64,000 bases of DNA from JBDOQU01 sp039839375 (GTDB lineage: Bacteria > Pseudomonadota > Alphaproteobacteria > DSM-16000 > Inquilinaceae). The DNA lies in contig NZ_JBDOQU010000020.1 of the NCBI RefSeq assembly GCF_039839375.1, forward strand, positions 1-64,000, read 5' to 3'. The stretch's first letter is position 1. Every line of letters starts with the position of its first letter. Of this stretch, positions 9,319 through 17,538 are shown in pieces. Below the pieces are notes generated by a model. The model saw only the letters and a list, made by a program, of their open reading frames with translations. It was not told where the DNA came from and did not search any database. The position numbers were made by a program, and so were the translations under genes.

Positions 9319-9972
9319 ATGGCCGCTTGGACGAGGAATCGCATTCTTCCGCTGGTTGCGCTGGCGCCGCTCGCGCTGGCCGCGTGCCAGACGGGGGGGC
9401 AGCCCAACCGCACCCTGACCGGCGCCGGCATCGGCGCGGTCGGCGGGGCCGCCGCCGGCGCCATCATCGACGATGACGAACGCGGGCGCGGTGCGCTGAT
9501 CGGGGCCGGGGCGGGGGCGCTGCTCGGCGGGGCGGTCGGCGCCTATATGGACAACCAGCAGGCGCAGCTTACCCAGGATCTCCAGGGCACCGGCGCGACG
9601 GTCCAGCGGCAGGGCGACGTGCTCTACGTCCAGCTTCCCGCCGACGTGACCTTCGGGTTCGACCAGTACGACATCCAGCCGCAATTCATCGGCTCGCTGA
9701 GCCAGGTGGCCAGCACGCTGGCCAAGTACGACCAGACGGTCATCGACGTCACCGGCCATACCGATTCGACAGGGGACTTCGATTACAACCAGCGCCTGTC
9801 GGAGGAACGCGCCAATTCGGTGGCCAACTTCCTGGTCGCCAACGGCGTGGCGCGGCAGCGCATCCTGCCGCGCGGCGCTGGCGAGAGCTTCCCGATCATG
9901 ACCAACGAAACCGAGGCCGGCCGTCAGGCCAACCGCAGGGTGGAGATGCAGATCCGTCCCGTCACCCAGTAG
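9319..9972 (+). CDS. OmpA-family lipoprotein with glycine-zipper segment
   Basis: This 217-residue protein has a signal peptide and lipobox (LALAACQTGG), so it is likely outer-membrane anchored. A glycine-zipper region follows (GAGIGAVGGAAAGAIIDDD and AGAGALLGGAVGAYMD). The C-terminal OmpA/Pal peptidoglycan-binding domain includes DVTGHTDSTGDFDYNQRLSE and ends with NRRVEMQIRP. The architecture matches the YiaD family. The start follows an AGGA at 9307-9310 with 8 bases of spacing. A structural role tying outer membrane to peptidoglycan is the likely function. Confidence 0.9.
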   Translation: MAAWTRNRILPLVALAPLALAACQTGGQPNRTLTGAGIGAVGGAAAGAIIDDDERGRGALIGAGAGALLGGAVGAYMDNQQAQLTQDLQGTGATVQRQGDVLYVQLPADVTFGFDQYDIQPQFIGSLSQVASTLAKYDQTVIDVTGHTDSTGDFDYNQRLSEERANSVANFLVANGVARQRILPRGAGESFPIMTNETEAGRQANRRVEMQIRPVTQ

Positions 9973-9992
9973 CCGGATATCTTCTGGATTGG

Positions 9993-10086
9993 CCTCACGC
10001 TGAGCTTGTCGAAGCGTCCGTGCCCGCATGGTTCGACAGGCTCACCATGAGGTTTTTCCGGTTGGTCATTCCCGACAGGGCGGGAA
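9993..10086. repeat. Intergenic palindromic repeat (CTCACxxTGAGCTTGTCGAA type)
   Basis: CCTCACGCTGAGCTTGTCG at 9993-10011 faces GGTTCGACAGGCTCACCATG (10030-10049, then AGG) as a long imperfect inverted repeat. It is followed by TCATTCCCGACAGGGCGGGA. The same kinds of units recur at 29.56-29.71 kb and 55.06-55.40 kb. It sits between convergent genes (the OmpA-like gene and plsY) and may act as a bidirectional transcription stop, but it has no T-run on the + strand. Confidence 0.75.
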
Positions 10087-10127
10087 CGAGCACGGTCCCG
10101 GCGTTCGTCGACGCCGCGCGGATTCCT

Positions 10128-10769
10128 CTATGCCCCGGCGGGCGGCTTCGCTTTCCCGATCCTCGGCTCCTCGCCCCTCAGCAGGCGGCGGATGTTGGCG
10201 TGGTGGCGGATCACGACCAATATCGCGATGAACGCCGCCAGCCCCGCCCGCTGGGGATCGGCCCAATAAGCGCCCGCGACAGGGAAGCCGCTCAGCAGGT
10301 AGGCATAGGCCGGCGCGGCGACGATGGCGACCAGCGCCGCGAGAGATGAGATGCGGAAGATGAGCGCGACGACCAGCCAGGTAAGGCAGGCCAGAGCCCC
10401 CACCGCCGGCGCGATCGCCAGCAGCGTGCCCAGCGCCGTCGCCACGCCCTTGCCGCCCTTGAAGCCCAGCCAGACGGGAAAGACATGGCCCACCATCGCC
10501 GCGCCCCCGGCCAGCACCGCCGTCGTCGGGCCGAACTGCGCCGCGATCAGCACGGCTATCGCGCCCTTGGCGCTGTCCAGCAGCAGCGTCGCCAGCGCCA
10601 GCGGCCGGTTGCCGGTGCGCAGAACGTTGGTCGCGCCGATATTGCCCGACCCGATCTTCCTTATGTCGCCATAGCCGGCCATCCGCGCCAGCACCAGCCC
10701 GAACGGGATCGATCCCAGCAGGTATCCCAGAAGCGCCGCCGCATAGAACGGCCAGGTGGGGTCAGGCAT
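10128..10769 (-). CDS. plsY: Glycerol-3-phosphate acyltransferase PlsY
   Basis: This 213-residue inner-membrane enzyme transfers the acyl group from acyl-phosphate to glycerol-3-phosphate, the first step of phospholipid synthesis. It shows LLGYLLGSIPFGLVLARM, the GSGNIGATNVLRTGN motif, and VFPVWLGFKGGKGVATALG, with about five to six hydrophobic segments. The start overlaps the end of the dihydroorotase-like gene upstream by eight bases, so pyrB-pyrC'-plsY is likely one transcription unit. Confidence 0.96.
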   Translation of the reverse strand: MPDPTWPFYAAALLGYLLGSIPFGLVLARMAGYGDIRKIGSGNIGATNVLRTGNRPLALATLLLDSAKGAIAVLIAAQFGPTTAVLAGGAAMVGHVFPVWLGFKGGKGVATALGTLLAIAPAVGALACLTWLVVALIFRISSLAALVAIVAAPAYAYLLSGFPVAGAYWADPQRAGLAAFIAILVVIRHHANIRRLLRGEEPRIGKAKPPAGA

Positions 10770-12069
10770 CGGCCGTCTCCCGCTGGAAGACCGTCCGGCC
10801 GTCGACGACCGTGCGCCACGTCCGGCCCATCACCGGCCGCTTGTCGAAAGGCGAATTGCGGGACTTGCCCTGGAAGGAATCGACATCGATCTTCCAGGGC
10901 TCGTCCGGGTCGAACAGCGTCAGGTCCGCCGCCGCACCCTTCGCCAGCCGTCCGGCCGGAATCTTCAGCAGGCCCGCCGGTGCGACCGTCAGCTTCGACA
11001 GCAGGTCGATCAGCGACAGCCGCTCCTGGTGGTAAAGCTCCAGCGCCAGCGGCAGCAGCGTCTCCAGCCCGACGATCCCAGGCTCCGCCATCGCGAAGGG
11101 CAGGCGCTTGGAATCCTGGTCGTGGGGCGTGTGGTCGCTGGCGATGACATCGATCGTGCCATCCGCCAGCCCCTCCACCACCGCCCGCCGGTCCAGTTCG
11201 CTCCGCAGGGGCGGGGACAGCCGCGCGAAGGTGCGATAATCGCCGACATCGACCTCGGTCAGCGCGAAATAGGGCGGGGCGGTGTCGCAGGTGACGGAAA
11301 GCCCGCGACGCTTGGCCTGCCGGATCGCCTCCACCGAAGCGGCGGTCGAGATATGGGCGACATGGTAGCGCCCGCCGGCGATCTCCAGCAGCCGCAGGTC
11401 GCGCTCGATCAGCATCACCTCTGCCTGGGGCGGGATCGCCGCCAGCCCCAGCCGCGTGGCGATCTCCCCCGCGTTCATCACCCCGCCCCGCGCCAGCGCC
11501 GGCTCCTCCGGGTGCTGCACGATCAGAAGGTCGAAGGCGGTCGCGTAGCTGAGCGCCCGGCGCATCACCAGCGCGTCGCCCACCGCCCGCCTGCCGTCGG
11601 TGAACGCGACGGCCCCGGCTTCGGCCAGCAGCCCCAGCTCCGCCAGATCCTCCCCCTTCGCGCCGCGCGTCAGGCAGGCATAGGGGTAGATCTTCGCCAG
11701 CTTCGCCTTCCGCGCCCGTCCGGTCACGAACTGCAACACGGCCTCGCTGTCGATCGGCGGGTCGGTGTCGGGCAGGCAGGCGATGGCGGTGACGCCGCCC
11801 GCCGCCGCCGCGCGGCCGGCGCTGGCGATCGTCTCCTTATGCTCGTGCCCGGGCTCGCCCAGACTCGCGCGCATGTCGACCAGTCCCGGCGCCAGCACCT
11901 TGCCGCCGCACTCCACGATCTCGGAATCGGCCGGCGCGCCGTCGGCGAACAGGCGCGGTCCCAGGTCGGCGATCCTGCCCTCTTCGACCAGCAGCGAGCC
12001 ACGCGCATCCAGCCCCGTCGCCGGATCGATCAGCCGCGCGTTCAGATAGGCGGTGCGGTGGCCGGTCAT
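10762..12069 (-). CDS. Dihydroorotase-like protein lacking the HxH metal motif (PyrC'-type)
   Basis: This 435-residue amidohydrolase-fold protein is homologous to class I dihydroorotases. In active enzymes the N-terminal metal site reads DxHxHxREPG. Here residues 65-74 read DMRASLGEPG, so both histidines and the arginine are replaced (Arg67, Ser69, Gly71). Other landmarks such as GHEHKETI, VAHISTAASVEAI and IASDHTPHD remain. The gene overlaps pyrB by four bases. Catalytically dead PyrC' proteins next to pyrB are known to be structural partners of aspartate transcarbamoylase in other proteobacteria, and I infer the same here. A separate active dihydroorotase would then be needed elsewhere in the genome. 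Confidence 0.88.
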   Translation of the reverse strand: MTGHRTAYLNARLIDPATGLDARGSLLVEEGRIADLGPRLFADGAPADSEIVECGGKVLAPGLVDMRASLGEPGHEHKETIASAGRAAAAGGVTAIACLPDTDPPIDSEAVLQFVTGRARKAKLAKIYPYACLTRGAKGEDLAELGLLAEAGAVAFTDGRRAVGDALVMRRALSYATAFDLLIVQHPEEPALARGGVMNAGEIATRLGLAAIPPQAEVMLIERDLRLLEIAGGRYHVAHISTAASVEAIRQAKRRGLSVTCDTAPPYFALTEVDVGDYRTFARLSPPLRSELDRRAVVEGLADGTIDVIASDHTPHDQDSKRLPFAMAEPGIVGLETLLPLALELYHQERLSLIDLLSKLTVAPAGLLKIPAGRLAKGAAADLTLFDPDEPWKIDVDSFQGKSRNSPFDKRPVMGRTWRTVVDGRTVFQRETADA

Positions 12070-13028
12070 GCCGCGACCCCCTCATTGCCGCGCGCCCGCA
12101 TCAGCAGGTCCAGGCACGCCATCCGGACGGCGACGCCCAACTCCACCTGTTCCAGGATCACGCTGCGATGGATATCGTCGGCCACTTCGGAATCGATCTC
12201 CACACCCCGGTTCATCGGCCCCGGATGCATGATCAGCGCGTGCGGCCGGGCATGCTCCAGCACCTCGTAGGTCAGGCCGAAGAAGCGGAAATATTCCCGC
12301 GTCGACGGCACGTAGCTGCCGTTCATCCGCTCCTGTTGAAGACGCAGCATCATAACGATATCAGCGTCTTTCAGGCCCTTTCTCATATCGTGGAAGATCT
12401 CAACGCCCAGCCGCTCCGCGTCGCTGGGAACCAGCGTCGGCGGCGCCACCACGCGCACCCGCGCGCCCATGATGTTCAGCAGATGGATGTTGGACCGGGC
12501 GACGCGGCTGTGCAGCACGTCGCCGCAGATCGCCACCGTCAGCCCTTCCAGCCGGCCCAGCCGGCGGCGGATCGTCAGCGCGTCCAGCAGCGCCTGGGTC
12601 GGGTGTTCGTGGCTGCCGTCGCCGGCATTGATGACCGCGCCGCGCACCTTCTCCGACAGAAGCTTCACCGCGCCCGAATCGGGGTGGCGGACGACCAGCA
12701 CGTCGGGATGCATCGCGTTCAGCGTCATCGCCGTGTCGATCAGCGTTTCGCCCTTCTTGATGGAGCTGGCGCCGACCGACATGTTGATCGTGTCGGCCCC
12801 CAGCCGCTTGCCGGCAAGCTCGAAAGACGTGCGCGTCCGCGTTGAATTCTCGAAGAAAAGATTGATAACCGCCCGGCCGCGCAGCAGCGCAGTCTTCTTG
12901 TCGGGACGGCGGTTCTGCTCGACATAGCCGTCCGCGACGTCGAGCAGGCAGGCTATCTCCGCGGCGCTCAGCTCCTCGATGCCAAGGAGGTGTCGCCGCG
13001 CGAAGGCGGGGGATTCGGTCAAGGTCAT
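12066..13028 (-). CDS. pyrB: Aspartate carbamoyltransferase catalytic subunit
   Basis: This 320-residue enzyme condenses carbamoyl phosphate with aspartate in pyrimidine synthesis. The carbamoyl-phosphate-binding motif STRTRTSFELAGKRLG and the aspartate-domain segments HPTQALLDALTIRRRLGRL and HPGPMNRGVEIDSEVAD are clear. I chose the ATG at 13028 (MTLTESPAFARRHLLGIEEL), where family similarity begins; a start 13 codons upstream is possible. Its stop overlaps the start of the PyrC'-like gene, which fits a pyrBC' complex. No pyrI regulatory subunit is seen. Confidence 0.96.
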   Translation of the reverse strand: MTLTESPAFARRHLLGIEELSAAEIACLLDVADGYVEQNRRPDKKTALLRGRAVINLFFENSTRTRTSFELAGKRLGADTINMSVGASSIKKGETLIDTAMTLNAMHPDVLVVRHPDSGAVKLLSEKVRGAVINAGDGSHEHPTQALLDALTIRRRLGRLEGLTVAICGDVLHSRVARSNIHLLNIMGARVRVVAPPTLVPSDAERLGVEIFHDMRKGLKDADIVMMLRLQQERMNGSYVPSTREYFRFFGLTYEVLEHARPHALIMHPGPMNRGVEIDSEVADDIHRSVILEQVELGVAVRMACLDLLMRARGNEGVAA

Positions 13029-13074
13029 TAAAGCGCGACTATAGGCAGACGGGTCCCGGAACGCCACCGGCGCA

Positions 13075-14331
13075 TCATGCCTTCTCCCGTCCCGCGATCA
13101 CGCCTCTTCCTTCCAGCGCGGCGATCTCCCCGCCCTCCATGCCCAGCCAGTCCGCCAGGATCGCCGCCGAATGCTCGCCGTTCATCGGCGGGTGGCGGGT
13201 CAGCGTTGCGGGTGTCGCGCTCATCTTCAACGGGCTGGCGATCAGGTCGATCTTGCGGCCGGCCGCCGGATGGTCGATCGCGACCTTCATCTCCCGTGCG
13301 ATCACCTGGGAGTCGGCGAAGACCTGCGCGATGTCGTTGATCGGCCCGCAGGGCACGCCTCGCGCCTCCAGTTCGGAAAGCCAGAACGCGCTCGGCCGCT
13401 CCGCGATCAGTCCGGCGATGATGGGAATCAGCACCTCCCGGTTCCGCACCCTGTCGGCGTTGCGGACGAAGCGCGGATCGGCGGCCAGATCGTCCCGCCC
13501 GGCGGCGGCGCAGAATTTCGCGAACTGCCCGTCATTGCCGACCGCCAGGATGATGTGCTGGTCGGCCGCCCGGAACGCCTGATAGGGCACGATCATCGGA
13601 TGGCCGTTGCCGAACCGGGCGGGCGGCGCGCCGGCGGTCAGGAAATACTGGCCGGCATTGTTCAGCATGGCCACCTGGGCGTCCAGCAGCGACAGGTCGA
13701 TATGCTGGCCCTCGCCGGTCTCCCGCCGATGGTTCAGCGCCGCCAGGATGCCGACCGTGGCGTACATGCCGGTCATCAGGTCCGCGACCGCGACGCCGAT
13801 CTTCATCGGCTCCCCGTCCGGGACGCCGGTAATGCTCATGATCCCGCCCATCGCCTGGATCAGGAAATCGTATCCCGCGCGGCTGGCGTAGGGGCCGGTC
13901 ATGCCGAACCCGGTGATGGAGCAGTAGATCAGTCCCGGCAACTCGGATTTCAGTTGCTTGTATCCGAGTCCGTAACGATCCAGGTTCCCGACCTTGTAAT
14001 TCTCCACCAGAACGTCGGCCTCGCCGGCCAGCCGGCGGATCAGTGCCGCGCCCTCCGGAATCGTGAAGTCGATCGCCAGGCTGCGCTTGTTGCGGTTGGC
14101 GGAAAGGTAATAGCCGCTTTCCGTGGTGTCCCCGCCATCGGCGTCAGTCAGGTAGGGCGGCCCCCATTTGCGGGTGTCGTCGCCGACGCCCGGCCGCTCG
14201 ACCTTCACCACGTCGGCGCCAAGGTCGCCCAGAATCTGCGTCGCGCTCGGCCCCGCCAGGATGCGGGTCATGTCCAGAACCTTCAGGCCCGAAAGCGCGC
14301 CGCGCGTGGGGGAGGGGGAACCGTCAGCCAA
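13075..14331 (-). CDS. CaiB/BaiF family (class III) CoA-transferase
   Basis: This 418-residue protein has the class III fold signature throughout: LKVLDMTRILAGPSATQILG, GADVVKVERPG and NKRSLAIDF. The catalytic aspartate is expected at Asp155 in GYDFLIQAMGG. Such enzymes move CoA between carboxylic acids by an aspartyl-CoA thioester. It lies 83 bases downstream of the DddP-like gene on the same strand, and may act with that gene and the dioxygenase on a common substrate. The acid used cannot be read from sequence; formyl-CoA, succinyl-CoA and carnitine-type enzymes are all in this family. Confidence 0.9.
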   Translation of the reverse strand: MADGSPSPTRGALSGLKVLDMTRILAGPSATQILGDLGADVVKVERPGVGDDTRKWGPPYLTDADGGDTTESGYYLSANRNKRSLAIDFTIPEGAALIRRLAGEADVLVENYKVGNLDRYGLGYKQLKSELPGLIYCSITGFGMTGPYASRAGYDFLIQAMGGIMSITGVPDGEPMKIGVAVADLMTGMYATVGILAALNHRRETGEGQHIDLSLLDAQVAMLNNAGQYFLTAGAPPARFGNGHPMIVPYQAFRAADQHIILAVGNDGQFAKFCAAAGRDDLAADPRFVRNADRVRNREVLIPIIAGLIAERPSAFWLSELEARGVPCGPINDIAQVFADSQVIAREMKVAIDHPAAGRKIDLIASPLKMSATPATLTRHPPMNGEHSAAILADWLGMEGGEIAALEGRGVIAGREKA

Positions 14332-14414
14332 TCGGGATCACCAGTCGAAGCGGGAATCTCAAAACCGGGACGGTTATAGGAACCGCCGCCCCGCTTGCCT
14401 AGACCCCCACCCCC

Positions 14415-15626
14415 TCACATCAGCGTTTCCTCCAGCGGGTGAGTGGACAGAAGCTCCGGACCCGTCTCCGTGACCAGGATCTGCTGCTCCAGCTTCACGC
14501 CTTCGCGGCCGCCCTTCTCGCCGGCGAAGCTCTCCACGCAGAAGACCATCCCGGCCTCCACCGCGCCGTCGATCCCGCCATCCTCCCAATATTGCCGGTT
14601 CACGATCAGCGGGTATTCGTTGCAGAGGCCGATCCCGTGGGCCAGCGCGCTGTTGGTCTGGTCGCGGTAGCGTTCGGGAAGCTGACGGCCCGCCATGGCG
14701 ATCTCCTCGAACGTCGCGCCGGGGCGGAACAGGAGGATGTTCGACGTCACCTGGTCGAACGCCGCCTCGTAGAGCCGCCTCTGCTCGTCGCCCGCCCTGC
14801 CGTCCCCCGCGACCCAGCTTCGGGAGATATCGGCCGAATAGCCGTAGGCGCCGATCAGGTCGGTGTCGAAGGCGACGATGTCGCCATCCTCGATCACCCG
14901 GTCTGAGCATTCCTGGTACCAGGGGTTGGTCCTGGGGCCGGAGGTCAGGAGCCGCGTCTCGATCCACTCACCGCCCATCTCGATGTTCGACTGGTGCAGG
15001 TGGGACCACAGCGCCAGTTCGGTGATGCCGGGCCGCAGCGCGTCGGCCATCCGGCGCATCCCGGTCTCGCAATTGGCGACGGCGGCGCGGATCGCCAGCA
15101 TCTCCTCCGGCGTCTTGATCCGGCGGGCGTGGTTGGCGACCTCCTGCCCGTCGGCGACCTGGACGTTCAGCGCCTCCAGCGCCCACAGGCCGGCGGGGTC
15201 CAGCCGGTCGACCGCGATCCGGCGGTTGCCCGCGCCATGGGCCGTGACAAGGTCGGCGATCTCCGCCGCCCATTGCGCCGCCTTCTCCCGCACCCGGTCG
15301 CCGACGATGAAATGGTACCAGCTCACGGCGGGCCGCACCTCGTCCACCGCCGCCTTGCCGGCGGACAGGTGCTCGCAGCCGAAGAAGTCGAACAGGACCA
15401 CCGGTCCCTCCGCCGGCACGAAGACATAGCGGCAGGGGTTGTGCAGCGAATAGACCTGCATGTTGCTGACGCCGGTGGCGTAGCGGATGTTGGTCGGGTC
15501 GTAGAGCAGCACGGCCCCGCAATCATGCGCCCGGACCTGCTCGCGCAGCCGCGCCAGCCGCTCCAGGTCCAGCCGTCGCTCGTTCGGAACGGGGAGGGGG
15601 CCGGGCAGGGGAGCATGTCCGCTCAT
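14415..15626 (-). CDS. M24 metallopeptidase-fold protein, DddP-like
   Basis: This 403-residue protein has the creatinase/aminopeptidase P (pita-bread) fold. Putative metal ligands are Asp254, Asp256, Asp266, His330, Glu365 and Glu380. Their spacing equals that of the DMSP lyase DddP (295, 297, 307, 371, 406, 421 as I recall) with a constant offset of 41. Ordinary M24 peptidases have an 11-residue Asp-Asp spacing and no second Asp. The N-terminal segment VSNMQVYSLHNPCRYVFVPA is also DddP-like. However, the residue matching the proposed DddP catalytic Asp377 is Asn336 and that for Tyr366 is Asn325. It is therefore probably a DddP relative with another substrate. Its start overlaps the dioxygenase stop by four bases. 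Confidence 0.85.
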   Translation of the reverse strand: MSGHAPLPGPLPVPNERRLDLERLARLREQVRAHDCGAVLLYDPTNIRYATGVSNMQVYSLHNPCRYVFVPAEGPVVLFDFFGCEHLSAGKAAVDEVRPAVSWYHFIVGDRVREKAAQWAAEIADLVTAHGAGNRRIAVDRLDPAGLWALEALNVQVADGQEVANHARRIKTPEEMLAIRAAVANCETGMRRMADALRPGITELALWSHLHQSNIEMGGEWIETRLLTSGPRTNPWYQECSDRVIEDGDIVAFDTDLIGAYGYSADISRSWVAGDGRAGDEQRRLYEAAFDQVTSNILLFRPGATFEEIAMAGRQLPERYRDQTNSALAHGIGLCNEYPLIVNRQYWEDGGIDGAVEAGMVFCVESFAGEKGGREGVKLEQQILVTETGPELLSTHPLEETLM

Positions 15627-16516
15627 CGGATCAGCCCGTCCGTCGATTGCTGCAGCGCCCGCTCCGCCAGGATGTGGGCTTCCGACACCCGGCCGTAGAG
15701 CTGCCGCGTCCGCTCCAAGGGGCCGACCAGCCCAGGCTTAGTGGCGTAGCCCAGGACGGCGGTGTGCCGCTCCCGGCCGCCGCCGACGCGGGATACCTGG
15801 TGCAGCGCGTAGCGGCCCTTGAAGAGCTGCAAATCGCCGGGGCGGAGGTCCAGGACCTTCAGCGCGCTCGTGTCCTCGCCGCGCAGCAGCCGGCCCACGC
15901 CCTCCAGATTCTCGTCCCCCGGCGCGCGGATGCCCGGACAGTACTGGAACGCGCCCCCATCCTCGGCCTCCTGGGTCATGATGGTGGTGATGAACTCATT
16001 GGTGTCGTAGTGCCAGGGCTGCTGGGTTCCCGGCGGCAGCACGTTGAACACCAGCCCGGCGAACGGGTCGGCGTATTCGTAGATTTCCGGCTCGTCCATG
16101 CAGCGGGCGACGAAGCCCTTCATGGCCGGCGCGACGTACATCCGGTGGATCGCAGCGTCGGCCGGGATCATGTCGCGGGTGACGAAGCCGCTGGTCCGCT
16201 CGAAGAACAGGGTGCGCGGGTCGCCTTCCGGCAGGGTCGGGTCCGGCGCGCTGTTGTAGAGGTTGCACATCAGCTTCTGGAAGAACGCCTTGGGCGCCAT
16301 GCGGCTTCCTTCCTCCCGCGCGCGCTCCAGCCCCGCCGCCGTCAGGAATCCCGGCAAGACGCTGCACCCGTCGCGCTCCAGCTCGGCCCGTGTCGCGGCG
16401 ATCAGCTCCGCCAGCCGGGGAGAGCCCTCCTCATGGATCGGATAGCGCGCCAGATCGACCAGATCGTCCAGATCGTTGCGTCCGGCGTCGGCGAATTTCG
16501 CGGTCATCATGTTCAT
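15623..16516 (-). CDS. Fe(II)/2-oxoglutarate dioxygenase, PhyH-like
   Basis: This 297-residue protein has the cupin-type dioxygenase core. The metal triad is probably His169 and Asp171 (WHYDTNEF) with His239 (YALHQVSRV), and Arg250 in GRERHTAVLGY is placed to bind 2-oxoglutarate. The intact HxD excludes the HxG-type halogenase site. It is the first gene of a leftward operon with the DddP-like protein and perhaps the CoA-transferase, divergent from a LysR gene. The substrate is unknown; small modified amino acids or quaternary compounds are plausible given the neighbouring betaine genes, but this is inference only. Confidence 0.82.
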   Translation of the reverse strand: MNMMTAKFADAGRNDLDDLVDLARYPIHEEGSPRLAELIAATRAELERDGCSVLPGFLTAAGLERAREEGSRMAPKAFFQKLMCNLYNSAPDPTLPEGDPRTLFFERTSGFVTRDMIPADAAIHRMYVAPAMKGFVARCMDEPEIYEYADPFAGLVFNVLPPGTQQPWHYDTNEFITTIMTQEAEDGGAFQYCPGIRAPGDENLEGVGRLLRGEDTSALKVLDLRPGDLQLFKGRYALHQVSRVGGGRERHTAVLGYATKPGLVGPLERTRQLYGRVSEAHILAERALQQSTDGLIR

Positions 16517-16633
16517 GGGGTTCGGCCCTTCTTCGTTGGTGAAAATCGATGGCCGGACCCTATGCCGGTGGAATTCATGATAGAAACGAGTTTATTCGAT
16601 TGTCTCGATGAGCTTTCCTCATAAGTGATTCCC

Positions 16634-17497
16634 ATGATCCCGAACCTCGAAACCGCGCTGCTCCGCACCTTCGTCGCGGTGGCGGAAACCTCCAGCTTCA
16701 CTGCCGCCGCGCTGCGCGTCGGGCGCACCCAGTCGGCTGTCAGCCTCCAGGTCGGCCGGCTGGAATCGATGCTGGACTGCCGGCTGCTGGACCGCACGCG
16801 CCGACGGGTGGCGCTGACCCGCCAGGGCGGCGACTTCCTGATCTACGCCCGCCGCATCCTGCGCCTGCACGGGGAGGCGGCGGCGGCGGTCAATCCCGCG
16901 CTGGGGGAGGTCGTGGTCCGCGTCGGCATGCCCAACGACTATGCCGAACTGTTCCTGCCAGGCCTGCTGCGCCGGTTCGAGGCGGACCATCCGCGTGTGC
17001 GCTGCGACATACGCTGCGACATGACGTGGGAGTTGTTGAGCCGGCTGGAGGAGGGCGATCTGGACCTTGTCGTCGGCATCCGCCACGCCGCGCTGGGCAC
17101 CGGCGTGACATTGTGCCTGGAGGAGATCGTCTGGGTCGCCGGCCCGGATTTCGATCCCGCCGCCTGCGCCGACCGGCCGTTGCCGCTGGTGCTCTACCCG
17201 AAAAGCTGCCCCTACCGGGCGCGCGGGACGGAGGCGCTGGCCGGCGGCGGGCGGGAATGGCGCGTCGTCTATACCAGCCAGAGCCCCACGGGCATCCGCA
17301 TCGCGGTGGAGGATCGTGGCGCGGTCACCATCACCTCCCGCCGCACCGTGCCGCCCCATTGGCGAATCCTGACGCCGGCAGAAGGCTTTCCCGCCCTGCC
17401 GCCCGCCGAATTGCAGCTCTACAGCGCCGACAGCACGCCAAGCGCCCCTGTCGCCCGCCTGACCGACCTCATCAAGGCGCAGTTCGCGGCGGGGTGA
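16634..17497 (+). CDS. LysR-type transcriptional regulator
   Basis: This 287-residue regulator has the N-terminal winged helix (NLETALLRTFVAVAETSSFT, then TQSAVSLQVGRLE) and a periplasmic-binding-like effector domain. I chose ATG 16634; a GTG at 16625 in frame adds three residues. It is divergent from the dioxygenase/DddP-like/CoA-transferase group with a 117-base spacer. That spacer is the expected site for its operator and for activation of the group by the pathway substrate, following the normal LysR arrangement. Confidence 0.9.
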   Translation: MIPNLETALLRTFVAVAETSSFTAAALRVGRTQSAVSLQVGRLESMLDCRLLDRTRRRVALTRQGGDFLIYARRILRLHGEAAAAVNPALGEVVVRVGMPNDYAELFLPGLLRRFEADHPRVRCDIRCDMTWELLSRLEEGDLDLVVGIRHAALGTGVTLCLEEIVWVAGPDFDPAACADRPLPLVLYPKSCPYRARGTEALAGGGREWRVVYTSQSPTGIRIAVEDRGAVTITSRRTVPPHWRILTPAEGFPALPPAELQLYSADSTPSAPVARLTDLIKAQFAAG

Positions 17498-17538
17498 GGC
17501 GAAAAGGGGCGACGGCTGCCCGCCGCCCCGGCGATCCC

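Noticed and set aside
14415..15626. Calling the M24 gene dddP (DMSP lyase)
   Set aside because: Metal-ligand spacing fits, but residues matching the proposed catalytic Asp and Tyr are Asn, so the lyase name is not supported.
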